A DNA stretch of 43,790 bases from Microvirga soli (GCF_016734765.1 NZ_JAERQE010000036.1:1-43790), one strand, 5' to 3'; shown: positions 34,755 through 42,860, counted from the first letter of the stretch. A program made the numbers and translations. Notes: generated by a model from the sequence alone, not told the origin.

Positions 34755-35163
34755 TCAGGCTGGCCAAGCGGCTTCGCGCAGAGTGCTTTTCTTATGCTCC
34801 TTCAAGTCGTCCATGTTGAGGTAGCGGTGGGCTTCAAGCCAGTTCTCGTGCGTCTCCACCGCCAGCCCGTACCAACCGGCAGCATGAGGCCGCACTGGGG
34901 AAGATCCGCACCACATAGGTGCGTCTTCTGATCTCCTCGTTTAGGCGCTCGAGCATGTTGGTGCTCTTGAGGTGCTTGTGGTGCTGGCGCGGCAGGCGAT
35001 AGAAGGTCAGCGTCTCCTCGATCGTCTCCTCGGCCCAGGCGACCAAGCGCGGGTAGCGCGCCTCCCACTTGGCAATCCAGGCCGCCAGATCGCGCCGGGC
35101 CTCCTCGACCGAGCGGCGGTCATAGACCCGGGAGCCGGACGCCACGCTGCCGGCGCGGTTGCT
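34755..35163 (-). pseudogene. truncated, frameshifted IS256-family transposase remnant
   Basis: The frame from about 35140 reads YPRLVAWAEETIEETLTFY, HLKSTNMLERLNEEIRRRT and VVRIFPSAAS, the C-terminal Mutator/IS256 transposase region including the catalytic Glu in LERLNEE. Near 34865 the frame shifts, and the other frame continues with THENWLEAHRYLNMDDLKEH to a stop at 34755. The N-terminal two thirds with the two catalytic Asp are absent. The remnant marks an old insertion and deletion event. Confidence 0.85.
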
Positions 35164-35245
35164 CACGGTAGGCATGCGTATCCTTCCGGTCGAGTGGCCT
35201 CTGTAGGCTGCCGCTCTGCCGATGGCTCCGGCAATGCCAGTAAAG

Positions 35246-35269
35246 ATCTCGGCCCAGCCGGGCCGAGAT
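35246..35269 (-). terminator. intrinsic-type terminator after the DUF1236 gene
   Basis: A 10-bp perfect stem (ATCTCGGCCC with GGGCCGAGAT) and a 4-nt loop begin 24 bp past the stop codon at 35294. In the transcribed direction the stem is followed by CTTTAC, a short T-run. Confidence 0.6.
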
Positions 35270-35293
35270 TGTCGACCCTGGCCTGTCGGACCT

Positions 35294-36535
35294 CTACTCG
35301 AGAATTTTCACGATGCGCCGGGAGTCCGGCTCGACGAGAATGACACTGTCCTCGACCACCACGTAGCGATACGACCGGAGCTCCGGCACGTCGATGGCGC
35401 TTGGAATCGGCCTCAGCTCCACGCATTGCGGCACGGTCGCCCCCTCGTGGAACACGGCCGAGGTATTGCTGCGAAGGGTCTTGATGACGGTAGTCTCCTC
35501 TTCCTGCGAGAGGCTCAGCGAGCCCGATCCTTGGGAGGTCCCGACGCGTGCCATTGTGGCGCCCTGCTCAATGACTTCCACGACCTTGCGGGTCTTCGGG
35601 TTCACAATCACGATCTGATCCTGGACCACCACATAGCGATAATCGCGGTACGCTGGAATGATCTCCACGACGTCGGCTGGCACTGGATGCAGGTTCAGGT
35701 CTTGAGGCACGCTTACGCCAACCGAGACCGAGAAGCTGACATTTTCGACGGGCTTAACCTCCCGAGTGGTGAACGATTGCACAACACGCGTCTTCTCCTC
35801 GCTTGAAAGCTTGGTAGAGGTCGAGCTTGCGGTATCGGCACCGGCGTTCTGCTCTTGAGCGGAATTCGAGGACTTCTGCTGCGTGCTGGAGGACGAGCGG
35901 CTAGTCTCCGAGGGTGCAGTCTCCGTGGTCGTGGCCTGACCAGCCCTGTTGCTTTCGGTGCTGGTCCCGCGCGGGGTTCCCGAGGTCGGCATCCTCTGCT
36001 CGGTCTTGCCGCTGTCGCCATTATCATCGCTGGCGCTTGTGCTCGGCGATGTCTTCTGGTCGGCATTGCCGTTCTTGTCGACCGCGCGCTTGCGGGACTT
36101 GTCCTGCCCCTCCCCATTGGACGCGGTTGTCTTCTTCGTAGCATCGGAGCTGTTGGACTTGCCGGCATCTTGAGCCTGTGCCGCGGACGGCTGCTCCGAA
36201 GCTTGGTGGCGGGCCTGTCCGGTTGGTGACCCGTTCCGCTCCCCCCCAGCCCCCGTGATCGGCTTCTTCTGATCGGATCCGCTTGAGGGCGAACTTGCCG
36301 AGGAGTTCGCCTTCCCGGAATCAGGTTGAACCCTGTCGGTCGAAGGGCCGCTGGTCTGCGGAAGCTTGGTCGGGGCCGACCCTTGCGAAGCGGCTCCACT
36401 GGGCGTGGCATTCGCGCCGTCGGATGCCGACTGCGGGATCGGTTGTTTCTTTGGGGCTGACGCTTCTTGAGCAAACGAGGAGGATGACACGGCGGCGGCA
36501 AAGGCGGCGACGGTCGAAAGCAGGATCGTATGCAT
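35294..36535 (-). CDS. exported DUF1236 protein with long Ser/Thr-rich linker
   Basis: A 413-residue protein. A signal peptide covers about 1-24 (cleavage after SFAQ). A highly polar, disordered Ser/Thr/Gln/Asp/Gly/Lys region follows at about 25-250. Two DUF1236 modules come last: about 280-330 (PQDLNLHPVPADVVEIIP, then YRYVVVQDQIVIVNPKTRKV) and about 365-413 (PQCVELRPIPSAIDVPELRS, YRYVVVEDSVILVEPDSRRI). DUF1236 is a small exported alphaproteobacterial domain with no known activity. GGAAGG lies 6 nt before ATG 36535. A plausible terminator follows at 35246-35269. Confidence 0.88.
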   Translation of the reverse strand: MHTILLSTVAAFAAAVSSSSFAQEASAPKKQPIPQSASDGANATPSGAASQGSAPTKLPQTSGPSTDRVQPDSGKANSSASSPSSGSDQKKPITGAGGERNGSPTGQARHQASEQPSAAQAQDAGKSNSSDATKKTTASNGEGQDKSRKRAVDKNGNADQKTSPSTSASDDNGDSGKTEQRMPTSGTPRGTSTESNRAGQATTTETAPSETSRSSSSTQQKSSNSAQEQNAGADTASSTSTKLSSEEKTRVVQSFTTREVKPVENVSFSVSVGVSVPQDLNLHPVPADVVEIIPAYRDYRYVVVQDQIVIVNPKTRKVVEVIEQGATMARVGTSQGSGSLSLSQEEETTVIKTLRSNTSAVFHEGATVPQCVELRPIPSAIDVPELRSYRYVVVEDSVILVEPDSRRIVKILE

Positions 36536-36689
36536 GAGGAACCTTCCACATCTGTTGAGGTGGGCGAGCCCAAGGCTTGCCCGATGCTGGAAGAGGCGGG
36601 TCTGCAAACCACAGTTGCGGTGTGGTGGCCCTTGCTGCGTTGTCCTATCGGCCCAGGGTATCCGCAGCCCGCCTCCGCTTGTGATGGGC

Positions 36690-37121
36690 TTAGACGTCCC
36701 AGAAGCCGCCGTCGCCGATGTCGTCGCCAATGTCGCCGAATTCGGGCTCCTCAATGATCTTGTCGTCGTCGCTGTCGTAGGAGGCATAGACACCGTCGTA
36801 GAACTCATCGTTCGACAGCCTGTCGTCGTCGTTCACATCCCACTCGTCAAACGCCTTATCGCCGAAGCGGGTGTTAAAAGCTGTAGCATCGTCTCCAAGG
36901 CCGGTTTCAAACTCGCTTTCCGTCAGACCCAGGTCGTCGTTTTCGTCCCAGGCGTTGAAGACACCAACCTCTTCAAAGTTCATCCGGAACTCCTCGCTCG
37001 TCAGCCGCGCATCTGCATTCGCGTCCCAGTCGCCGAATTCCGCAGCGCTCACGGGAGCTGCGAACAGCATCAGACCAAAGGCGCACACTCCGAGACGGGA
37101 AACATTGCTGAACAGTTTCAT
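36690..37121 (-). CDS. exported EF-hand protein, four loops
   Basis: A 143-residue protein with a signal peptide at about 1-27 (cleavage after VSAA). It has four EF-hand-like 12-residue loops: D33-E44, D59-E70, D95-E106 and D116-E127. Each begins with Asp and ends with Glu, so calcium binding is plausible, although loop 2 is degenerate (DENDDLGLTESE). The tail is very acidic (DIGDDIGDGGFWDV). The E-F-Y-x-G-V-Y motif between the last two loops is shared with the PRC/EF-hand fusion at 41524-42804. AAAGGAG lies upstream of ATG 37121. It may act as a periplasmic calcium sensor or buffer. Confidence 0.88.
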   Translation of the reverse strand: MKLFSNVSRLGVCAFGLMLFAAPVSAAEFGDWDANADARLTSEEFRMNFEEVGVFNAWDENDDLGLTESEFETGLGDDATAFNTRFGDKAFDEWDVNDDDRLSNDEFYDGVYASYDSDDDKIIEEPEFGDIGDDIGDGGFWDV

Positions 37122-37866
37122 GGGATAATCTCCTTTGCTTAGTGGGGACTGAGCTCAGGTACGCAAGACATCATCGCGTCACAACACTCAGACACTAAAA
37201 AAGCAACGAGCGATTTCCCTACTTGTTCGATCTTTGGATTGTACAATAGCGTACTCTGCTTGCTTTATAGAAGAACTCACTCAGGTTTTACCTGATTGGT
37301 GTGCCACTATATGCAGCTTAAGGTACTTTATATTTGACAATGTCTCTGATCAGAAAAGAGTTGGTTCCTATTGGAGCCAGTCGAGGTCCCCCTCATGGTG
37401 AAGCAAATTCAACCGTCCTCTCTCGTCTTCGATAGCCTTCCGGGCCAAAAGAGTGAGCAGCTTTGGTCGGATCCGCACTCGGGTTCATTCGGCAGGAGGC
37501 CTAGGGGCCTCGGCCTCCATGGAGATGGCAATCGGCCAGCGCGCAAGGCGATCGACGGCGCTGATGAGAGGGGCTGTACGAGAAGGAAAGCTGAAACGTC
37601 AGCAAGCGCTATCACAATGTCGGCAACCCATCTGACACTCCAGACATCATCACGCGAGGACGGGACGCCGCCACCCTGCTCAGCCTTGGCCTTGCGATGG
37701 AGTGGGCCCTGTAGATCTCTGACAGGACCAAGATCAGGGACCGGCTCGGGAATTAACCCTGTCTTAGCATGACCGACCCGCGCCAGTCGTGTCGCTGTGG
37801 CAGCACTGTCGTACAGGGGTGGCGGTTGTGACGCGCAATCACCCCTGCCAATTGCGGTAGGAATCC
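37122..37866. other. gene-free stretch with an AT-rich segment
   Basis: No supported gene. 37150-37345 is visibly poorer in G and C than its surroundings. It carries a GTAC-N6-GTAC box (37241-37256) and a short inverted repeat TCAGGT-TTT-ACCTGA (37281-37295). The segment probably holds the EF-hand gene promoter. Confidence 0.5.
37241..37256 (-). promoter_or_regulatory. GTAC-N6-GTAC box upstream of the EF-hand gene
   Basis: In gene orientation it reads GAGTACGCTATTGTAC, 13 of 16 identical to the box at 27218-27233, and it lies 120 bp upstream of the EF-hand start. The shared position and orientation suggest a common regulator or sigma factor site. Confidence 0.3.
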
Positions 37867-38811
37867 GTGCGGGAACTCTCCTCATACCTGATTGACGCAG
37901 GCTTGAGCCTCGGCACCGCCCTGACTGTCGCAGGGCTGCTGGCGCCATTGTGGCCAGCCCTTGAGTTGATCAACCATTTCCGTCCGTTCCTGGCTCTGGG
38001 CGCGGGCTTGCTGCTGATTCTCCTGCTCGGGCTCCGCTCCCGGAGGCTCACTGCCACCGCAGTTGTCCTATTTGCCGTCAACCTCGCACTGCTGATCGTC
38101 CCTGCCCTCAGCTATGGCGCACCGGAAGATCCGGCCGCTGAGCCCAATTTGAGGGTGGCGACCCTCAACACCTGGGTCATGAGGGGACAGGCAAACAGGA
38201 TCATGGATTTCATCAAACAGACCGATGCGGATGTGATCCTGCTCCAAGAAGTCGGTCAAGGTGACCAGGCCGCTGTCCTCGATCAGCTTGCCTCCGCTTA
38301 CCCTTATGTTCTGTTCGACGAGCACTCCCGCTCCGGGCCTGCTTTACTGTCGAAGTGGCGTTGGTCCGACAGTGGGATCATTCCAAGCGGACGGGGCCGG
38401 CCATTGGCCGTCTGGGCCCGCTTTGAGCAGGATGGCCGTTTGTTCGAGATCGCAAGCGTGCATACTGCAAATCCGTTCGAGTGGCGGCACCAACCTGGTG
38501 ACATCGACCGGCTCATCAGGTTTGCTCGCTCAAGACGAGCGCCGTTGATCCTTGGTGGCGACTTCAACCTGACACCGTTCTCATGGAAGCTCATCAAGCT
38601 GGCCGAGTGGGCGGACTTGCGATGGGGACAGACGTTTGCAGCGAGTTGGCCAGCCAATCGGCTGATCCCGATCGTCCTGCTCGACCATGTGCTGGTTCCA
38701 AAGGGCGTCGTGCTCACGGCTGTTGAGACAGGTCCGAGTGTGGGCTCGGACCATCTCCCCGTTGTGGCGGACCTGATCCTTGACGACCGCCAAACCAAGG
38801 CGGCCAACTGA
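37867..38811 (+). CDS. membrane-anchored endonuclease/exonuclease/phosphatase family protein
   Basis: A 314-residue protein. Three hydrophobic helices in the first 90 residues (GLLAPLWPALELI, FLALGAGLLLILLLG, AVVLFAVNLALLIVPAL) precede a C-terminal EEP domain. Its motifs are LRVATLNTW, ADVILLQEVG with the metal-binding Glu, a SVHTANP segment, LILGGDFNLTP with the Asp-x-Asn pair, and GSDHLPVVADL with the catalytic Asp-His. The domain is presumably periplasmic. It might cleave nucleic acid or a phosphodiester lipid; the family does not settle which. It starts at GTG 37867 with TAGGA upstream. Confidence 0.88.
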   Translation: MRELSSYLIDAGLSLGTALTVAGLLAPLWPALELINHFRPFLALGAGLLLILLLGLRSRRLTATAVVLFAVNLALLIVPALSYGAPEDPAAEPNLRVATLNTWVMRGQANRIMDFIKQTDADVILLQEVGQGDQAAVLDQLASAYPYVLFDEHSRSGPALLSKWRWSDSGIIPSGRGRPLAVWARFEQDGRLFEIASVHTANPFEWRHQPGDIDRLIRFARSRRAPLILGGDFNLTPFSWKLIKLAEWADLRWGQTFAASWPANRLIPIVLLDHVLVPKGVVLTAVETGPSVGSDHLPVVADLILDDRQTKAAN

Positions 38812-38843
38812 CAAAAAGGCGCTCCAGGTCAGACCGCACCGGC

Positions 38844-38888
38844 CATCTCCACAGGCTGAGATTTCAACAGAGTGTGCCTGTGGAGATG
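38844..38888. repeat. 13-bp perfect inverted repeat
   Basis: The arms are CATCTCCACAGGC (38844-38856) and GCCTGTGGAGATG (38876-38888) with a 19-nt loop, starting 32 bp after the EEP gene stop. There is no T-run. It may be an mRNA 3' hairpin or a protein-binding site. Confidence 0.5.
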
Positions 38889-38901
38889 AACAAGACACTT
38901 C

Positions 38902-38929
38902 ATGTCCCTTGCGGTATGTCCCTTGCGGT
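38902..38929 (+). repeat. 14-bp tandem duplication
   Basis: The unit ATGTCCCTTGCGGT occurs twice head-to-tail (38902-38915 and 38916-38929), just after the inverted repeat at 38844. Confidence 0.7.
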
Positions 38930-39072
38930 CCGGAATGGCCGCCGCCCCGAAGCTGGCCATGAGGGTGGCGCCAACCGGTTCTCTGTCCGGTGTCGTACTG
39001 ATACGTAGCCCTGCCTGGATCTCCTGACATCAGCAGCCATTAGTCAGAATTAGGACGTCACAGGAGGTGAAC

Positions 39073-39882
39073 ATGCGGAAGATGCCAGTTGCCGCACTCG
39101 CGGCCACCTTGCTGGCGGGCGGCTCGACTGTCGCGCTCGCCCAATCGAGGTCCGGCGACTCTCACGAGAACCAAGGCGTGCGGAACCAGATCTTCGGCTC
39201 CAATGCGCCGGGCATCAAACGGGACTGGATCCCCGGTCCGCTCTCTCCCGCCGCGAAGCGCCACGGGGATTCGGTGCAGTACAACAGGACCTGGCCTGCG
39301 GGCGATCTTTCGGCTGCGGGCGAGAGCCCACAAAGCCAAAGTCGTCTCGACGGGCATAGCCGCCTCAACCAGCGCGCTGCGCTGCGCCACCAGCTGCGCC
39401 AAGCCGGTTTCCAGAACATCCGGATCCTGAATGCCACCTATCTGGTTCAAGCCCGCATCCCAGATGGAAGGTCTGTGCTGATGTTGGTCGATCCTCCGCC
39501 AACGGCCGCGTCGGGAGCGACCGCCTCCATAGGCCAGCGGGTCCAGCCTTCCGACTCAAATCAGCGCCAAGGTGGCGCATCCGCTCCTGGCCAGCAGTTC
39601 GGCTCAAACGGCACCCCTGAAACAGCGTCCAATCAGGACCAGTTCTCCGCTCCCCTGTTGAATCCTGACCAGGTGCGGCGAGATCTGCAGTCGCGCGGGT
39701 TCTCCAACATCTCGAACCTGAGCAGGGAAGGCTACAGCTATACCGCGACGGCGGATTGGCGCGGCCGGGAGGTGAACATTCGGGTGGATGGGCGCACGGG
39801 CTTCATCTATGAACCACGCCCACTCACGCCCAACCAGATGCAGGGCATGCGTGAAGATTTGAATACCCTAAGAGGCGGGTAA
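39073..39882 (+). CDS. secreted protein with two PepSY-like repeats
   Basis: A 269-residue protein with a signal peptide at about 1-24 (ending ALAQ). Two related modules follow. One is at about 103-142 (LRHQLRQAGFQNIRIL, ATYLVQARIPDGRSVLMLVD). The other is at about 210-256 (VRRDLQSRGFSNISNL, YSYTATADWRGREVNIRVDG). Both have a helix, G-F-x-N-I, then two strands and a G-R-x-V turn, as PepSY-type modules do. The first module is nearly the same as the one in the protein at 7302. AGGAGG seven nt before ATG 39073 makes that the start rather than GTG 39067. Function unknown; envelope location expected. Confidence 0.82.
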   Translation: MRKMPVAALAATLLAGGSTVALAQSRSGDSHENQGVRNQIFGSNAPGIKRDWIPGPLSPAAKRHGDSVQYNRTWPAGDLSAAGESPQSQSRLDGHSRLNQRAALRHQLRQAGFQNIRILNATYLVQARIPDGRSVLMLVDPPPTAASGATASIGQRVQPSDSNQRQGGASAPGQQFGSNGTPETASNQDQFSAPLLNPDQVRRDLQSRGFSNISNLSREGYSYTATADWRGREVNIRVDGRTGFIYEPRPLTPNQMQGMREDLNTLRGG

Positions 39883-40281
39883 CCCCGCTCCTCGGCCATG
39901 ATGGGGCTGTACCCAAAGGTTGCCGGCGGAACCCAGCTGGCTGCGGACACTCTCAAGGTCCGATCACGGCGCAGCCAAGGGAGAGGGATGGCCGACGCAG
40001 GACGGTGGAGGGGGTTGGTCAGGGCACCCCCAGCCTGAAGAGCGAGGTTTAATGAGGGCGCCGAATCTGATTGACTCCACATACCGATCAAGTGCCCGGA
40101 TTCTGCAGGCAGACGCTCCCTGTAGCAACGCCTTTACCATCTGCGAGGCGGCCTGGATGATCATCCAGGCCGCCTCCATTTTGCTCTCAGGAATGTGCGG
40201 CAGGAGCGAGCACAGGAGCCGTAGCGGTGTAAACCCGCGTGCCGTTTTTATCCGAAGCGCATGGAGCCATCGGGACGCTCT
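39883..40281. other. gene-free stretch with a 32-bp palindrome
   Basis: No supported gene. The frames crossing it on both strands encode nearly the same peptide through the palindrome, which is an artefact of the repeat. The palindrome (40145-40176) is the only clear structure. Confidence 0.5.
40145..40176. repeat. 32-bp perfect palindrome, possible terminator
   Basis: Two 16-bp arms meet at TGATCA (arm GAGGCGGCCTGGATGA). On the plus strand it is followed by CATTTTG, so it could terminate transcripts from 39073, but it lies 262 bp past that stop codon. It is 105 bp beyond the 3' end of the minus-strand gene at 40282. Confidence 0.6.
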
Positions 40282-40740
40282 TCATCCGAGCAGGTGGAGA
40301 AGAACAGGAATACTGGCCAGCCCGGCCATGACACTGGCTGGAACGAGCCAATGCACTTGATCCAGGCTTCTCACCCGGGCGGCAGCCGTGCCGGCAGACA
40401 TGGATTGGCCGAAAAGGCAGGAGCACATGATGTAATGAGCGCCGTCCTCCGAGATCTGAAAGAAGGCCATTGCGTCGCCAAGCCTGTCGCTCCTGAGTCC
40501 GGCAGTGCGCAGGACCGGATCCTCGAAGGCAACCGCCAAGGGGGAATTGTCGGCCCGCATGGAGGGGCGCTCGGCCCTCGGCGCGAACTCGATCTCCCCC
40601 AGGGTGCTGAGCCGGCGGTTGGGATCGCGCTCGAGCAGTTCGGCCCAGCGCCCCAGGCGCTCGCGCCGGGTCAGCACTTGTGGCGGGCTCGATTGCACGT
40701 CTGCGAGACCGCGGATCTGATCGATATCCCTGTGTTCCAT
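40282..40740 (-). CDS. conserved hypothetical protein with C-terminal membrane helix
   Basis: A 152-residue protein. A helical N-terminal half includes LTRRERLGRWAELLERDP (residues about 22-39), followed by LSTLGEIEF and ADNSPLAVAF. A second half contains DRLGDAMAFF and HYIMCSCLFGQ with two close Cys. A hydrophobic helix is at the C-terminus (PASVMAGLASIPVLLHLL). Similar proteins occur in Hyphomicrobiales as hypotheticals; I know no function. AAAGGAG lies 6 nt before ATG 40740, which rejects the longer frame to 40923. It lies 68 bp downstream of the small membrane gene at 40809-40994, likely co-transcribed. Confidence 0.75.
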   Translation of the reverse strand: MEHRDIDQIRGLADVQSSPPQVLTRRERLGRWAELLERDPNRRLSTLGEIEFAPRAERPSMRADNSPLAVAFEDPVLRTAGLRSDRLGDAMAFFQISEDGAHYIMCSCLFGQSMSAGTAAARVRSLDQVHWLVPASVMAGLASIPVLLHLLG

Positions 40741-40808
40741 CGAACTCTCCTTTCCAGAGGATGATCGTAAGGCGGCACCGCTATGGCCTAGCGGCTGGCG
40801 CGGCTGCA

Positions 40809-40994
40809 TCAACAGACGGGAGATACAGCACCTGTCGTGAGGGGCTCGTCGGCAGGCAGGCCCCAGACGAATATGGCGGCAACGACAAGGATCATTGCCA
40901 ATGCGCCGATGGCCCAGCTCCACGGGGATTCGCTCCGATAGCGAGGCTGGCCAGCAGGAGCGGCGGGATCGTATGGATCACGCTGAAACACCAT
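40809..40994 (-). CDS. small single-pass membrane protein
   Basis: A 61-residue protein. A polar N-terminus (MVFQRDPYDPAAPAG) is followed by one transmembrane helix at about 28-46 (WAIGALAMILVVAAIFVWG) and a short tail ending SPVC. GGGAG 6 nt upstream favours ATG 40994 over ATG 41000. Small proteins with this plan are common hypotheticals in Methylobacteriaceae-type genomes. It heads a probable two-gene unit with 40282-40740. Confidence 0.65.
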   Translation of the reverse strand: MVFQRDPYDPAAPAGQPRYRSESPWSWAIGALAMILVVAAIFVWGLPADEPLTTGAVSPVC

Positions 40995-41523
40995 CGCCAT
41001 CTCCCTTATGCCCGGCCGTCACCCAGTCCTGCGGCGCGGGTACTCCCAGGTGCTTATTGGTCCCGATTCCCGTCGCGGGAACGAGGCCGGCTCGACATGT
41101 TGGCTCATGCCCTCCAGACAGCCAGCGCGGCTCAAGACCAGTGGAACTTCTGTAAGATACGCACGCACGAGCTGGAGAGATAATGCCCTGCACCTGTGGC
41201 GGTTCTGGCCGACGGCGGCTAGCCCGGGCAATTCCGGTACGGAAGCAGACCATTGCACTGTCAGCGGCAACGCCTGTGTGAGCCGTGGCGGTCTACCCCT
41301 TGTACGCGAGAAGCTCGGAGAGGCAGCGGCCCCAGGGCTCCCGACGGCACATGACGCCTGCTGCGTCTGTTACCGTACCCATTTCAGGGATTCGCGCCGA
41401 ACCCCCGGTCCGAGATCCCGGTTGTTCCCTCGACCGTGCGCGTGGCCCGATCCATGGAGGCGGACCGCCTCCGCACTTGGCCGCATTCCACGTTCCCATT
41501 GAGAACCGGACAGGAGCAACACC
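40995..41523. other. gene-free divergent region
   Basis: It separates the small membrane gene (leftward) from the PRC/EF-hand gene (rightward). No supported gene, hairpin or repeat was seen; short overlapping frames lack domains. Confidence 0.45.
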
Positions 41524-42804
41524 ATGGAATTCAGGCGTTTGATCCCTCCCGCCGTGCTCGCACTGGCACTCGGATTAGGATCCATATCTCCCGTGGGGGC
41601 CCAAGTTGGAACCAGTCCAGGCGCTGCCTTGAACAACTGGACCTACAACGGTCTCTACCAGAACGGCTGGAGCGCCGAGCGGCTCATGGACAACGCCGAG
41701 GTGTACGGCGTGACGGGCGAGGAGATCGGCGATGTCGAGAACATCATCATCGGGCAGGGAGGGCGTATCCAAGGCATCGTTGCCGAGGTCGGCGGCTTCT
41801 GGGACATCGGTGACACGCATGTGTTCGTCCCCTGGGATCAGGTACAGGTCAGCCCAACTCTCGACCGGGTAACCATTCCGGTCACCCAGGAGAATGTCGA
41901 GGACTATACCTATGCCGCTGACTTCTTCCTGACCCGCTCCGACACTCAGCGCACCCAGGTGGTGAATGACGATCTTGACACCAGCTCCCGGCTTTGGAAG
42001 GCGACGGACCTCATCGATGACTATGCCTATCTCGCCAACCGCCGCGGCTATGGCTACGTCAACGACCTGATCTTCTCGGCCGACGGCATGCTCCAGGCGT
42101 TGGTTGTGAACGCCACGCCCGCCTACGGTGCCGGCTTCCGCGCCTTCCCGTACTACGATGGCTATGCCTGGAGCCCGGGGTTGGCCAACTACAATCTGCC
42201 TTATGCCGACGCCGACATCGTCAATCTGGCGCGCTTCGACTACGACCGGCTGCCGAACCGGCTTGAGATGCAGAACAAGGCGGTGGCCAGCAACACCGCG
42301 CCGACGGGCACCCGGACAGACGTCACCGGGGCCGTTCCGACCCAGTGGACGTTCCGAAACGTCGACAGGGACCAGAACCTCGAACTGACCGACCGGGAAT
42401 TCTCACGCGTCGTTGGCAGCATCTACGGCCGTTGGGACGCCAACCAGAATTCGCGGCTGGAGGAGAACGAGTTCTACAACGGCGTCTACAATGTATTCGA
42501 CATGAATCGCGACGGGCGCGTTGCGCAAAACGAGTTCAACCGAGGCTGGCGCAACTGGGGCCTGACCAACCAGCAGGTCTCCTACGGCACGTTCGACGCG
42601 AATGGCGACGGCGTTCTCGATCAGAACGAATTCCGCTCCGGGTTCGACCGCATCGGCTACTACGGCCGCTGGGATGTCAACCGCGACGGCTTGTTGGCTG
42701 AGAGCGAGTTCAGCACCGGGATGTACGACATATGGGACGCTGACTCGGATGGAGCCCTGGCCCAGAACGAGTTCAACGACCTCGCAGAGCGCAAGTGGTT
42801 CTGA
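41524..42804 (+). CDS. exported fusion of PRC-barrel modules and six EF-hand loops
   Basis: A 426-residue protein. The signal peptide is at about 1-26 (ending PVGAQ). Two PRC-barrel modules follow at about 50-125 (EEIGDVENIIIGQGGRIQGI, then HVFVPWDQVQVS) and 155-235 (RRGYGYVNDLIFSADGMLQA). A C-terminal block holds six 12-residue EF-hand-like loops: D281-E292, D305-E316, D326-E337, D358-E369, D384-E395 and D405-E416. Most have the D-x-N/D-x-D/N-G pattern of functional calcium loops. The PRC part is paralogous to 24171-24884, the EF part to 36690-37121, so a fusion of the two types is visible in one window. AGGAG lies before ATG 41524. A calcium-dependent envelope adaptor is a guess. Confidence 0.9.
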   Translation: MEFRRLIPPAVLALALGLGSISPVGAQVGTSPGAALNNWTYNGLYQNGWSAERLMDNAEVYGVTGEEIGDVENIIIGQGGRIQGIVAEVGGFWDIGDTHVFVPWDQVQVSPTLDRVTIPVTQENVEDYTYAADFFLTRSDTQRTQVVNDDLDTSSRLWKATDLIDDYAYLANRRGYGYVNDLIFSADGMLQALVVNATPAYGAGFRAFPYYDGYAWSPGLANYNLPYADADIVNLARFDYDRLPNRLEMQNKAVASNTAPTGTRTDVTGAVPTQWTFRNVDRDQNLELTDREFSRVVGSIYGRWDANQNSRLEENEFYNGVYNVFDMNRDGRVAQNEFNRGWRNWGLTNQQVSYGTFDANGDGVLDQNEFRSGFDRIGYYGRWDVNRDGLLAESEFSTGMYDIWDADSDGALAQNEFNDLAERKWF

Positions 42805-42827
42805 GTGTTCGAAGGTTAGCTGAAACC

Positions 42828-42860
42828 AGCATGGCCGGGCACGAGTGGCCCGGCCATGCT
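42828..42860 (+). terminator. hairpin after the PRC/EF-hand gene
   Basis: A perfect 13-bp GC-rich stem (AGCATGGCCGGGC with its complement) and a 7-nt loop lie 24 bp past the stop codon. There is no T-run after it. Confidence 0.6.

Noticed and set aside
35713..36612. 299-codon Arg/Pro-rich frame overlapping the DUF1236 gene in another frame
   Set aside because: It arises from the low-complexity Ser/Thr linker read out of frame and has no start signal or domain.
39920..40360. 146-codon frame crossing the 32-bp palindrome
   Set aside because: Both strands encode the same peptide through the palindrome, and the rest lacks any protein-like pattern.
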